From: JADKIH01 sp031417555
GTDB taxonomy: Bacteria > Bacteroidota > Bacteroidia > AKYH767-A > 2013-40CM-41-45
DNA: 64,000 nucleotides
NCBI GenBank assembly: GCA_031417555.1
Contig: JANOVV010000075.1
Location: 1 to 64,000 of the forward strand
Direction: 5' to 3'
Shown: piece by piece, positions 1-8,349 of the stretch
Layout of the letters: each line of letters begins with the position of its first letter
Position numbering within the stretch: position 1 is the first letter of the stretch
The notes under the pieces: generated by a model
Database searches by the model: none
What the model saw: the letters and a program-made list of their open reading frames with translations, nothing else
Told to the model about the DNA's origin: nothing
Program-made: the position numbers and the translations under genes

Positions 1-211
1 ACCTGATGTTATTGTCTAACACCTTTTCCTTGCACGCTCAGCACCATATCTTTTGAACACAGCACCTGCAAGGCAGTTTGCATACTCCGTCTGTACAGCG
101 TATACGATAGACCTACTATCATCTTTTATTCAGCATTGAAAAGAACGATACTTATTCTTACATTCGTGACACACTTCCCTTCTGGATGACTTGTGTCATA
201 GGTGGTTTGAG

Positions 212-314
212 GAAGAAATTCACAAGATTCTTTCTGAATTTATCGATAATTTAATTCGATTTAGCAATGTGATTTGAGGAGAAGAATTTCTGAAAGAATC
301 TTGTGAATTTCTTC
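212..314. repeat. long inverted repeat with 23-bp perfect arms
   Basis: Bases 212-234 are the exact reverse complement of bases 292-314, with a 57-bp spacer; the pairing continues past the inner end with one mismatch. Transcribed, it would form a strong stem. It is not followed by a T-tract on either strand, so it does not look like a simple terminator. It may be the remnant of a mobile element or a dispersed repeat. Confidence 0.7.
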
Positions 315-334
315 TTCATCTTTACTACTCATTC

Positions 335-355
335 GTCAACCGCCAGCTGGCGGTA
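335..355. repeat. palindromic repeat, copy 1 (inverted partner at 641-661)
   Basis: The core ACCGCCAGCTGGCGGT (339-354) is a perfect 16-bp palindrome. The 21-bp unit 335-355 is the exact reverse complement of the unit at 641-661, so the match extends beyond the palindrome itself. The two copies bracket the Bro-N remnant. A related GC-rich hairpin is at 24410-24425. Confidence 0.75.
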
Positions 356-417
356 TTTGTGAGTTTAATGTTATGTTTTTGAGATCGCTCCTTGTGTCTT
401 TATTGAAACCAAGACCG

Positions 418-582
418 ATGGGCAACATAAAATTATTTGAAAACAGGCAACTTCGTAGATATTACGATACAGAAAAAGATATCTGGTATTTTTCTGTTGT
501 AGATATTGTAGAGGCCTTAACTGAATCTGTAAACCCAACCGATTATTTAAAAAAATCTTTAGTTCCCGACCTAAAGTTCTGA
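418..582 (+). pseudogene. Bro-N (phage antirepressor-type) domain remnant
   Basis: The 54-residue product starting at the ATG at 418 begins MGNIKLFENRQLRRYYD and continues through WYFSVVDIVEALTES and NPTDYLKK. This is the typical N-terminal part of Bro-N domain proteins related to phage antirepressors. Bro-N proteins usually run on for well over 100 residues, but here the frame leaves the family pattern at about residue 47 and stops at 582. An in-frame ATG at 373 would add 15 unrelated residues. The fragment sits between two inverted palindromic repeats in a gene-poor region, which suggests decay of an accessory gene. Function is not expected to remain. Confidence 0.6.
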
Positions 583-640
583 TGATTACCCAGATTTTTT
601 AAATTTAATTTTATTTAAATTACCATGTAATTCTCACAGG

Positions 641-661
641 TACCGCCAGCTGGCGGTTGAC
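641..661. repeat. palindromic repeat, copy 2 (inverted partner at 335-355)
   Basis: This is the exact inverted copy of bases 335-355, with the perfect palindromic core at 642-657. The pair encloses 285 bp that contain the Bro-N remnant, a layout that fits a small mobile or REP-like element. Confidence 0.75.
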
Positions 662-764
662 ATTTGTAAGGATTCGTAAAAATCCACACAGGATTCTCTG
701 AATTTAATGCATTCTCCTTAATATATTGGTTGTTACAAAAAAAACCATTCTTCATTTTTGATGA

Positions 765-1049
765 ATGCTTTACTTTACATATATAACCACAAACACAAAA
801 AAAAGTGTTTTTTATACCGGGATGACAAATGATCTAAATAGAAGAATGCAAGAACATCGAGCAGAGAAGGGAATATGGAAACATTTTGCAGGTAGATATT
901 ATTGTCACAAATTGGTTTATTATGAAACATACAATACAGCAGTTGAAGCAATAGAAAGGGAAAAAGCTATAAAAGATTTGAGTCGTGAAAAGAAAATAGA
1001 ATTAATAAAAACAAAAAATAAAAACATGGACTTCTATTGTATTTGGTAA
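765..1049 (+). CDS. GIY-YIG nuclease family protein
   Basis: This 94-residue protein has the layout of small stand-alone GIY-YIG domain proteins. Near the N-terminus Y6-I7-T8 stands in the place of GIY, and F16-Y17-T18-G19 in the place of YIG. They are followed by the TNDLNRRMQEH helix with the conserved arginine, and a later EAIEREKAIKDLSREKK segment that carries the usual glutamate and basic residues. The length is close to the family norm of 80-100 residues, so it is probably intact. The family cuts DNA at branched or specific sites, but the role of these small chromosomal members is unknown. It stands alone in a gene-poor, repeat-rich stretch, which suggests acquired accessory DNA. Confidence 0.85.
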   Translation: MLYFTYITTNTKKSVFYTGMTNDLNRRMQEHRAEKGIWKHFAGRYYCHKLVYYETYNTAVEAIEREKAIKDLSREKKIELIKTKNKNMDFYCIW

Positions 1050-1300
1050 TTCAGTAGGAATCCTGTGAGCTTTCGAACAAAAACAGACTTGTGTCATTCA
1101 GGAGGAAACCTGTGAGAATCGTGAGCAATTTTGTGAAAGTTGTATAGAGATTTAATCCTATTCAAAAGATGTGGGTAATCATGAGGCCTTTAGACCAGGG
1201 AATAAATGTACTTCCAATAGTCGGCTTATGCCCCAAAATTTCCGGCGGGATGAAATTAAATTTCACAATTAGCCTGACGCATATACGATAGTTGTCGGGA

Positions 1301-3202
1301 CTAATACGCTCTCTCATTACTCTTCTCAATATAATTTACAAACGCCCTACTCACGACTTTATTTCCACCGGCAGTAGGATAATTGCCGCTGAAATACCAG
1401 TCGCCGCGATGATTCGGACAAGCACTGTGTAAGTCCTCAATTTTTTGAAAAATTATTTGAAGGTCTGCCTGAAAATTTTCCGGTTTTACTAGCTCTGCAA
1501 TTTTAGCACTTATTTGTTCTGCACTGAAAGGTTGATAAATCATTCGAACATAATTTTTCATTTCGCCAACTTTAGTTTCAAGTTGTTCTTTGCATCGTTC
1601 ATACACCTCTTCGATAGTGTGTTCGAGATTATTTTCTTCGAGTAATTGAATCGCCGCCCGAAATGCAATGAGGTCGCCAATACGTGCCATGTCTATTCCA
1701 TAACAATCCGGATAACGGATTTGTGGAGCTGAACTGACAACAATTATTTTTTTGGGTCCCAGTCGATCCAGCATTCTTAATATTGAGGTCTTCAATGTCG
1801 TGCCTCTTACAATTGAATCATCTATGACTACTAAATTATCAGTGCCGCGTTTTATTGTTCCATAAGTAATATCGTAAACATGAGCAACCATATCGCTTCT
1901 GTCATCGTCATTGGTAATAAACGTTCTGAGTTTTGCATCCTTAATTGCAATCTTTTCCGATCGTGGCCGTATCGACAATATCTCTGTGAGTTTTTCATCA
2001 TTCGGGTTTGCGCCGAGTGCTTTTATTTTTCTTTTCTGAACATCACGGAGATAATCTTCCATCCCATGAAGCATTCCATAAAAAGCTACTTCGGCTGTAT
2101 TCGGTATGTATGAAAAAACCGTGTTTCGTAAATCGTAATCGACAGACTGAAGTGTTTGTTGACAAAGCAGGCGGCCTAATTCTTTTCGTTCTTTATAAAT
2201 ATCAATGTCGCTGCCGCGTGAAAAATAAATTCTTTCAAACGAACAACTCAATCGTTGCGTTGGCTCTTTTATTTTTTCTTCTGTGATTCTTCCATTTCTT
2301 TTGATAATCAACGCATGACCGGGAGCTATTTCTTTGATTGACTCTACAGAAACATTTAAAGCAGTTTGTATTGGCGGCCGTTCACTTGCCACTACAACAA
2401 TTTCATCGTCTTTATAATAATATGCCGGACGAATTCCGGCCGGGTCACGTAAAACAAAAGCGTCGCCATGACCGAGTAATCCGACAATCGTATATCCACC
2501 ATCCCAATTCTTTGAAGAGTTTCTTAGAATTTTTGCTATGTCCATGTGTTCGGCGATGAGAGGAGAAATTTCCTGTTTACTATTTCCCAGCTGCCTGAAA
2601 CGTGCATACATTTCTTCGTTTTCTTCATCAAGATAATGGCCGATGTTTTCCATAACCGTAACAGTGTCGGCTTTTTCTTTTGGATGCTGGCCAATCAAAA
2701 TTAAGTCATTGAAAAGTTCATCCACATTCGTCATATTAAAATTTCCGGCTACGACCAGGTTTCTGGTCATCCAATTATTTTGACGAAGAAAGGGGTGGCA
2801 TGATTCAACATTATTTCCGCCATATGTTCCATAGCGTAAATGCCCTAACCATAATTCACCTGTAAATGGAAGGTTTTTTTTCAGCCATTGTGTGTCTTCT
2901 AACAAGGCGGGATTTTTTTTGCCAGCCTCCTCAAAACGGATTTGTATTCTTTTAAAAATATCCGCAATGGCTTGCTTGTGATTTGATCTGTATCTGCTGA
3001 TATATCGCGTACCGGGCTCTATATCGAACTTTATATTGGCAACACCGGCGCCATCCTGGCCACGGTTGTGCTGCTTTTCCATCAAAAGGTATGTCTTGTT
3101 TAGTCCATAAAAAGACGTACCGTATTTTTTATGATAAAAGGAAAGTGGCTTTAAAAGCCGTACCAGGGCAATACCACATTCATGATTAAGCTTGTCTGAC
3201 AT
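1301..3202 (-). CDS. amidophosphoribosyltransferase (PurF-like), long form
   Basis: The 633-residue protein has an N-terminal class II glutamine amidotransferase domain (about 9-320) and a C-terminal phosphoribosyltransferase domain. The catalytic cysteine is C9 in the sequence HECGIA. Eight residues precede it, so a short propeptide would have to be removed, as in Bacillus-type PurF. NRGQDGAG near residue 46 and the PRPP-binding loop VVIDDSIVRGTT near residues 458-469 are family signatures. The reaction would be transfer of glutamine amide nitrogen to PRPP, the first step of purine synthesis. At 633 residues it is longer than typical PurF (about 470-510), matching a long paralogue common in Bacteroidota. 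Whether it is the main enzyme or a second copy cannot be told here. No other purine gene is adjacent. Confidence 0.88.
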   Translation of the reverse strand: MSDKLNHECGIALVRLLKPLSFYHKKYGTSFYGLNKTYLLMEKQHNRGQDGAGVANIKFDIEPGTRYISRYRSNHKQAIADIFKRIQIRFEEAGKKNPALLEDTQWLKKNLPFTGELWLGHLRYGTYGGNNVESCHPFLRQNNWMTRNLVVAGNFNMTNVDELFNDLILIGQHPKEKADTVTVMENIGHYLDEENEEMYARFRQLGNSKQEISPLIAEHMDIAKILRNSSKNWDGGYTIVGLLGHGDAFVLRDPAGIRPAYYYKDDEIVVVASERPPIQTALNVSVESIKEIAPGHALIIKRNGRITEEKIKEPTQRLSCSFERIYFSRGSDIDIYKERKELGRLLCQQTLQSVDYDLRNTVFSYIPNTAEVAFYGMLHGMEDYLRDVQKRKIKALGANPNDEKLTEILSIRPRSEKIAIKDAKLRTFITNDDDRSDMVAHVYDITYGTIKRGTDNLVVIDDSIVRGTTLKTSILRMLDRLGPKKIIVVSSAPQIRYPDCYGIDMARIGDLIAFRAAIQLLEENNLEHTIEEVYERCKEQLETKVGEMKNYVRMIYQPFSAEQISAKIAELVKPENFQADLQIIFQKIEDLHSACPNHRGDWYFSGNYPTAGGNKVVSRAFVNYIEKSNERAY

Positions 3203-3319
3203 TCACTTCAAAGGTAATGCTTTTAAAGTTTTGAAAATAGGTCTATCCTATTAGAATTTTTTAAGCCACAAAAAGAAGAAAAATGCAAGAAATAATTCTT
3301 TGATGTGGAGTAAAAATAT

Positions 3320-4609
3320 TTATGCTTCAACTTCTTCTTCCGGAACGATTGCTTTTTGAAAATGAATAGTAAAAATATGTAGGTTGTTTTTGTAATCGTA
3401 ATCAATAAAAAATTCGTCATGATCAATAATTTTCTTCACAATGGCCAGGCCCAGGCCAATTGAGTCAGGCGAATCTCCTTTACGGAAACGTTCAAAAACC
3501 TCTTTACCGGGGATGGTAAGTGGTTCGCCACTGTTGGCAATTGTTAAACCTTCTTCCGTTAAAGTAATGAAAAGATCACCGCCATTAATATTATATTTAA
3601 TAGCATTCGATAAAAGATTGGTGAACAATATCCCCGCGAGGTGTGGGTTCATTTTAATATTAACGTTGTCGTCAATCTTTGTGTGAACAACAATACTTCG
3701 TGATGAAATAAAAAGTTCAAGATCTTCAATGTGTTTTCTCAACATAGTACCCAACGGCAGCAATTGACGTCCGGGGTATTGATCGTTTTCAATTCTCGTT
3801 AATAAAATCAATCCTTTATTCATTTTAGAAAGCCTGTTCACAGAATCCAACGTACTCAAAACCTGTTGCACCTGTTCTTCATCATTTGCCTTTTGAAGTA
3901 ATAGTTCGAGTTTGGAACGAATAATGGCGAGCGGGGTTTGCGTTTCATGCGACATGTTCTCGGTAAATTCCCGCAGATTTTTATAATCACGCGCAACTTT
4001 ATTCGTAAGTCGTGAGAGTTCTGAATTAAGTGTATTAAATTCGTCTACTTTACTTTTTTGAAAATGGGCGACGCCGCCTTTTGTTAAATCAAAATTCTTT
4101 AATATGTTAAGAGCTCTGTAAAAGGGATTCCACACTCTGCTGGAAAACCATCTGTTAAGAAAATAAAAACAAATAATTATATCAACAGCAACGAGTAAGA
4201 GGGTAATAAATATTCCATTAACGAGTTGTTCATTTTCGGTTAATCGCCTTGCAATTTTAACATTATAGCTTTTTCCTTTTACGAGTTGTTGATATGTAAG
4301 CACCCGAAACGGAACTTTTTTATTTTCATACAAATCATAAATACTAGTATCCTTTATATTAACCTGAAAGGTTGTAAATTTAGGAATCGGTTCTATTTCC
4401 AGTCGGTCGCCAATGATAAAATGTATGTCCTGAATATCCTTTTGAAGAGCAATTTGCTTTTCGATTTCCATTTTTTCATAAAGCATGTGTTCGGAGGTCT
4501 CATTATCTACAATATAAACAACACGATATGCCAAAAATGCACTGCTTACAAGAAGTAAAACAAGGGCAATTATAATATAGTAACGATTCGTAATATTGAG
4601 AAGCTTCAT
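3320..4609 (-). CDS. sensor histidine kinase
   Basis: The 429-residue protein has a transmembrane helix at about 10-30 and a short extracytoplasmic loop. A second helix at about 130-152 precedes a HisKA dimerisation domain with the H-box ENMSHETQTPL (phospho-acceptor H221). The ATPase domain follows, with the N-box LFTNLLSNAIKYN and the G-box SIGLGLAIVKK. It would autophosphorylate and pass phosphate to the response regulator encoded just upstream. Its start overlaps the regulator's stop by 4 bp, so the two are translationally coupled. The C-terminal end is acidic. The signal sensed cannot be read from the sequence. Confidence 0.93.
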   Translation of the reverse strand: MKLLNITNRYYIIIALVLLLVSSAFLAYRVVYIVDNETSEHMLYEKMEIEKQIALQKDIQDIHFIIGDRLEIEPIPKFTTFQVNIKDTSIYDLYENKKVPFRVLTYQQLVKGKSYNVKIARRLTENEQLVNGIFITLLLVAVDIIICFYFLNRWFSSRVWNPFYRALNILKNFDLTKGGVAHFQKSKVDEFNTLNSELSRLTNKVARDYKNLREFTENMSHETQTPLAIIRSKLELLLQKANDEEQVQQVLSTLDSVNRLSKMNKGLILLTRIENDQYPGRQLLPLGTMLRKHIEDLELFISSRSIVVHTKIDDNVNIKMNPHLAGILFTNLLSNAIKYNINGGDLFITLTEEGLTIANSGEPLTIPGKEVFERFRKGDSPDSIGLGLAIVKKIIDHDEFFIDYDYKNNLHIFTIHFQKAIVPEEEVEA

Positions 4610-5283
4610 TCGGCAACAAATTTGTATCCTACGCCATAGACCGACTTTAAATAATCGTTGCCGCCGTTATCGATAATTTTCTTTCTGAGATTTTTAATAT
4701 GGCTGTAAATAAAATCAAATGAATCGGCAATATCAGCATGGTCGCCCCAAAGGTGTTCTGCAATTGACTCTTTTGTCAACACTTTATTCTGGTTACTGAT
4801 AAGATATAAAAGCAACTCGTGTTCTTTCTTCGTAAGGCTTACCATTTTGTCTTTTACATACATCTGCATTTCATCGGGAATTACCCTCAGTTCATTAAAA
4901 GCAATTTCATTCTTTTCCTGAAAAGACCTGCGGCGAACCACTGACTTTATTCGGGCGACAAGTTCGGGCATATAAAATGGTTTTGTGATGTAGTCGTCGG
5001 CCCCAAAATTTAAACCTATTAATCTGTCATCTAAAGAGTTTTTTGCAGAAACAATTACTATTGCTGTTTGGTTTTCTTTTTGTTGCATTTCATTAATTAC
5101 CTTCAGGCCACTTCCATCCGGCAAGCCGATATCAAGAACGATGCAATCGTAATCTGATTTATCAATCTGTTCGATCGCTTCTGCAAGATTCACCGCTTTA
5201 TCACAAGTCATCCCCGATTCCTTTAAAAACGTTATCATCGAATCCAATAACTGTTTTTCATCCTCTACGATTAGTATTTTCAT
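4606..5283 (-). CDS. response regulator, OmpR/PhoB type
   Basis: The 225-residue protein has a receiver domain (1-120) with acidic residues E7 and D8, phospho-acceptor D51 (VLDIGLPDGSG), S79 and K101 (KPF). A winged-helix DNA-binding domain follows (about 130-225), ending KSVYGVGYKFVAE, as in OmpR/PhoB regulators. It forms a two-gene operon with the histidine kinase and precedes it on the minus strand, overlapping by 4 bp. Target genes are not evident. A 14-bp AT palindrome at 5421-5434 lies 138 bp upstream and could be a self-regulatory site, but it is low in complexity. Confidence 0.95.
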   Translation of the reverse strand: MKILIVEDEKQLLDSMITFLKESGMTCDKAVNLAEAIEQIDKSDYDCIVLDIGLPDGSGLKVINEMQQKENQTAIVIVSAKNSLDDRLIGLNFGADDYITKPFYMPELVARIKSVVRRRSFQEKNEIAFNELRVIPDEMQMYVKDKMVSLTKKEHELLLYLISNQNKVLTKESIAEHLWGDHADIADSFDFIYSHIKNLRKKIIDNGGNDYLKSVYGVGYKFVAE

Positions 5284-5794
5284 GGTTTGTTAGTTATTGT
5301 TTATTTCTCTCTAAAAATTATTTTGTTTATAAAAGTTAAACATTTGTTCTCTTATGATATTTATACTAATAAATTATTGTAAAATTAAATATACTTTATA
5401 AGATTTCATTAGTATTATTTGATAATTAATTATCCTTTAAAATTAGGACAATTAATGCAGTCATCCAATTTAATGATTTTTTTATCAGAATCGATGTGAA
5501 TATTGGACTTATAAACTCTATTTTGATTTATTAATCTATCTAAAACTTTTTAAGGATGGCTACTCTTGATTTATTGGACGAAGTCTTAGCGGATGTTTGT
5601 TTCAAATATTGTTTATTCGGGTTCAATCATCCTTTGTTCTCGTTTATCTATTTATATAGTGAATATAGGTTTCCTATTCATATTTTTGAAGTAAATAATG
5701 TCATAACCCGATCGCTTACCTGATTTGTTAAAAAGTATCTATTTATTAATTAGGAGTCTTTAAATAAATTCTTGTTTTTTTAAAATAACTCTCA
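5284..5794. other. AT-rich divergent intergenic region
   Basis: About 510 bp separate the response regulator (minus) from the lipoprotein gene (plus). No gene or RNA is visible. The perfect palindrome GATAATTAATTATC lies at 5421-5434 and a promoter-like TATTTTTG at 5681-5688. Both are weak signals in such AT-rich DNA. Confidence 0.5.
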
Positions 5795-6169
5795 ATGAAA
5801 AGAAAAATTATTCCCTCAATTTTTATTTGCCTTTTGCTTTTATTAAATTCATGTAAACATAATACAGACCTTGCCTCAATTGGAGAAATTTCTTTTAGTT
5901 CAGATATTCAACCGATCATTGCAGGAAACTGTGCTCAAAGTGGATGCCATAATGCACAAGGGGATGCTGAATTTTCTCTGGTAACCTACAATGACGTAAT
6001 TTCAAATGGAGATATAAAGGAAAGAGATGCCCGTGGAAGTAAATTCTATCAGGTTATAAGCAATCACGGTGGGGAGAAAGCAATGCCTCCTCTTCCTTTA
6101 CCATCGCTTTCTTCCGATCAAATTAAATTGGTTTATATTTGGATCGAACAAGGTGCTAAAAATAATTAA
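5795..6169 (+). CDS. small lipoprotein with c-type heme-like CX4CH motif
   Basis: The 124-residue protein begins with a lipoprotein signal peptide whose lipobox LLNSC puts the lipidated cysteine at residue 20. The mature part holds FSSDIQPIIAGNCAQSGCH, the usual lead-in of small bacterial c-type cytochrome domains, but with four residues between the cysteines (CAQSGCH) in place of CXXCH. A later EKAMPPLPLP could supply the distal methionine, and the C-terminal LVYIWIEQGAKNN is the usual terminal helix of this domain. CX4CH heme sites are known from some multiheme cytochromes. Heme binding here is an inference. It is followed at once by a related lipoprotein and a DUF5777 barrel. Confidence 0.75.
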   Translation: MKRKIIPSIFICLLLLLNSCKHNTDLASIGEISFSSDIQPIIAGNCAQSGCHNAQGDAEFSLVTYNDVISNGDIKERDARGSKFYQVISNHGGEKAMPPLPLPSLSSDQIKLVYIWIEQGAKNN

Positions 6170-6173
6170 TTTT

Positions 6174-6566
6174 ATGAAAAACTTTTTTGCAGTTTGTTTA
6201 TTAACTACTCTGCTTAACGGATGTTACTATGATAATCTGGAAGAATTGCATCCTTCTTCTCCACCATGCGATACAACTGGAGTAATCTCTTTTAGTGCCG
6301 ATATTCTTCCAATCATGCTTCACAGCTGTGGAAGTCAGAATTTGGCCTGCCACCAATCGGACGCTTCACAAAGCGGATATGGTTTAGGAAATTATACAGA
6401 TATAATTAATACTATTAATGGGAGCGGTATTTTTCTGGAAACAATAATTCATGATCCTTCAATTAACACAACAAAATGGATGCCGAAAGGGTCAAGTGCC
6501 AAAATAGATAAGTGTAGTATTCAAAAAATCGAAGCCTGGCTGAATCGTGGGAAACTCGATAACTAA
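6174..6566 (+). CDS. small lipoprotein with c-type heme-like CX6CH motif
   Basis: The 130-residue product starts at the ATG at 6174, four bases after the previous stop; this start gives a clean lipoprotein signal with lipobox LLNGC. Its mature part copies the plan of its neighbour: ISFSADILPIMLHSC, then a widened motif CGSQNLACH (six residues between the cysteines), a candidate methionine in KWMPKGS, and a closing helix IQKIEAWLNRG. A CX6CH spacing is far from the CXXCH consensus. It may bind heme unusually, or the cysteines may form a disulfide. The two lipoproteins look like an ancient tandem duplication and probably act together at the outer membrane. Confidence 0.72.
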   Translation: MKNFFAVCLLTTLLNGCYYDNLEELHPSSPPCDTTGVISFSADILPIMLHSCGSQNLACHQSDASQSGYGLGNYTDIINTINGSGIFLETIIHDPSINTTKWMPKGSSAKIDKCSIQKIEAWLNRGKLDN

Positions 6567-6575
6567 TATAAAAAT

Positions 6576-7466
6576 ATGACTCTAAAAAAACTATTCCTGA
6601 TTTTTATTCTGACGTTTACTTTTTTTTCATCTTATAGTCAGGATATGTTAGGTTCTCTTGATTCCGGTTCTTCCGGAGAAAAGGATTTCGTAATTGCAAC
6701 TTTCAAAACAACCCGGTTAGTCGATCAGCATACATTGGAATCTGTCGGCCCACGAACTCTTGATTTCCGTATATCCCATCGGTTCGGCGCTATCAATTCC
6801 GGTTCTTACAATGCATGGGGTATTGACGGGCCTGCTAATATCAGACTAGGTCTTGAATACAGCCCGAATGGTCGGTTTATGTTTGGTATTGGACGAAGTT
6901 CTTTCGATAAAATGGTTGATGGTTTTTTAAAGTACAGGCTACTTCGGCAAACAGTTGAAAAGGGAATGCCAGTAAGCGTGACTTTATTTACAGGCTCGTA
7001 TTACACAGCAATTAAAGATGGAAATAAAATTGCTAATGGATATGATAAATATGAGAATTTGTCAAGCCGTTTTTCTTATTGTTTTGAAATTATGATTGGG
7101 AGAAAATTTACACCAAGTTTTTCTTTTCAAGTTTCTCCCTGGTTCGTACATTATAACTTAGTAGATAATATCACCGACAAAAATGACTCTTATGGATTGT
7201 CGGGTTTATTTCGATTAAAGTTTACAAAACGAGCAGCAATTACCATGGAATACGCTTATCGTTTGAATAACTTTTCAATAGTAAATAAATATTATGACAA
7301 CATGTCCATCGGTTATGAATTAGAAACCGGAGGTCACGTTTTCCAAATTCACTTCACAAATAGTTTTGGACTGGTTGAAAACCAGTTTTTCCCCCGCACC
7401 GAATCAAAGTGGAATGATGCCGGAATCCGTTTGGGGTTTAATATTTCCAGGGTGTTTACATTATAG
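6576..7466 (+). CDS. DUF5777 family outer-membrane beta-barrel protein
   Basis: The 296-residue protein has a signal peptide (about 1-21, ending SSYSQ) followed by alternating aromatic/hydrophobic strands typical of an outer-membrane barrel, ending in phenylalanine-rich strands. The segment LVDQHTLESVGPRTLDFRIS with the following HRFG matches the DUF5777 family. In Bacteroidota these barrels are often found beside small cytochrome-like lipoproteins, as here, with only 9 bp between the genes. A role as partner or anchor for those lipoproteins is an inference from position; no transport function is established. Confidence 0.8.
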   Translation: MTLKKLFLIFILTFTFFSSYSQDMLGSLDSGSSGEKDFVIATFKTTRLVDQHTLESVGPRTLDFRISHRFGAINSGSYNAWGIDGPANIRLGLEYSPNGRFMFGIGRSSFDKMVDGFLKYRLLRQTVEKGMPVSVTLFTGSYYTAIKDGNKIANGYDKYENLSSRFSYCFEIMIGRKFTPSFSFQVSPWFVHYNLVDNITDKNDSYGLSGLFRLKFTKRAAITMEYAYRLNNFSIVNKYYDNMSIGYELETGGHVFQIHFTNSFGLVENQFFPRTESKWNDAGIRLGFNISRVFTL

Positions 7467-7534
7467 CCTTCTTAAAAATAATTTCTGCACTCTGTAAATT
7501 CATTCGGAATAAGTACTGTTGCGACTTGCCTTTG

Positions 7535-8260
7535 CTATTTAAAAATTATTTTTTCTGCAGCAAGTACTTTCATGGTTTGTTTATGTTGAACAAACGATAC
7601 TAATTTATTTTTTTCAGAAAGTTTTTTCCCTTTTAAAGAAATTTTTGCTTGACCTTCTTTTTTCGGAGTGTCAACCGAAATAAAAAAACTTACAACATGG
7701 TCGTGATTTAAAACTTTTCCTTCATTTTCACCCTTCTTAACAGAGCTAATCAAACCATCTTCTGTCAACGCTAAACGCAAGACAAAATTCGGATCTGTAT
7801 TTGATATTTTATAATGTATGTATAATGTGTCATTCCTAATCGAGTCTTTAGAAGTTGTTAAAGATATTTTCGGAATAACAGCAAGTGCTTCTTTTATGTT
7901 TTCATCCAATTTATCTTCCCTTGAGCCCGTAAAAGACTTTTCTCCATTGATAACAACTTGTGGTGTATACATTTCTTTTTCCGCCAAAATCCGAGAATAG
8001 TTTTCCTGCCTGAGTGTAAACTGATACTTGCTGAATGGGTCTTTCCAACCTCCCTTGTTCCAGTAATCTACATGATAAGCCAGAAAAAAAATATTCTGTC
8101 CGGATTTCTCGGCATTTATTCCGGTTTTGCTCAACAAAACATCCGCAGGAGGGCATGATGAACATCCCTCTGATGTAAATAGTTCAACCAATGCAAATGG
8201 TTTTTGTGCGTTGGTAAATAGAGAAAGAAATAGAAAAATAATCAGAATCGGTTTCTTCAC
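7535..8260 (-). CDS. DUF1223 thioredoxin-like secreted protein
   Basis: The 241-residue protein has a signal peptide (1-18, ending LFTNA). The DUF1223 signature follows directly: ALVELFTSEGCSSCPPAD with a CxxC pair at C33 and C36, then FFLAYHVDYWNKGGWKDPFS and TPQVVING. The family has a thioredoxin-like fold, and members are predicted to be exported. A redox role through C33/C36 is plausible, but no substrate is known. It is convergent with the DUF5777 gene and its nearest minus-strand neighbour upstream is the ACMSD gene, about 90 bp away. Functional linkage to the kynurenine genes is not supported by anything but position. Confidence 0.88.
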   Translation of the reverse strand: MKKPILIIFLFLSLFTNAQKPFALVELFTSEGCSSCPPADVLLSKTGINAEKSGQNIFFLAYHVDYWNKGGWKDPFSKYQFTLRQENYSRILAEKEMYTPQVVINGEKSFTGSREDKLDENIKEALAVIPKISLTTSKDSIRNDTLYIHYKISNTDPNFVLRLALTEDGLISSVKKGENEGKVLNHDHVVSFFISVDTPKKEGQAKISLKGKKLSEKNKLVSFVQHKQTMKVLAAEKIIFK

Positions 8261-8349
8261 TTTTAAATGTTTTTAGTCTGATGAATTAACGATTGCACAT
8301 AAAATAAATTTAATAAAACAAAACTTATGTTGCGAAGAGATGTCTTTCG

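Larger units (their letters stand above)
1..372. other. non-coding, repeat-containing stretch
   Basis: No convincing gene is visible in these bases on either strand. The stretch holds a long inverted repeat (212-234 against 292-314) and the first copy of a 16-bp palindrome (339-354). It looks like accessory or decayed DNA at the edge of the window. A gene ending just before the window cannot be excluded. Confidence 0.5.

Noticed and set aside
3223..3426. 67-codon minus-strand frame at the end of the histidine kinase gene
   Set aside because: It overlaps the C-terminus of the kinase in another frame, is low in complexity and has no recognisable motif.
5421..5434. 14-bp perfect AT palindrome upstream of the response regulator
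   Set aside because: Composed of A and T except for the ends, it is likely to occur by chance in this AT-rich spacer, so it is noted only within the intergenic entry.
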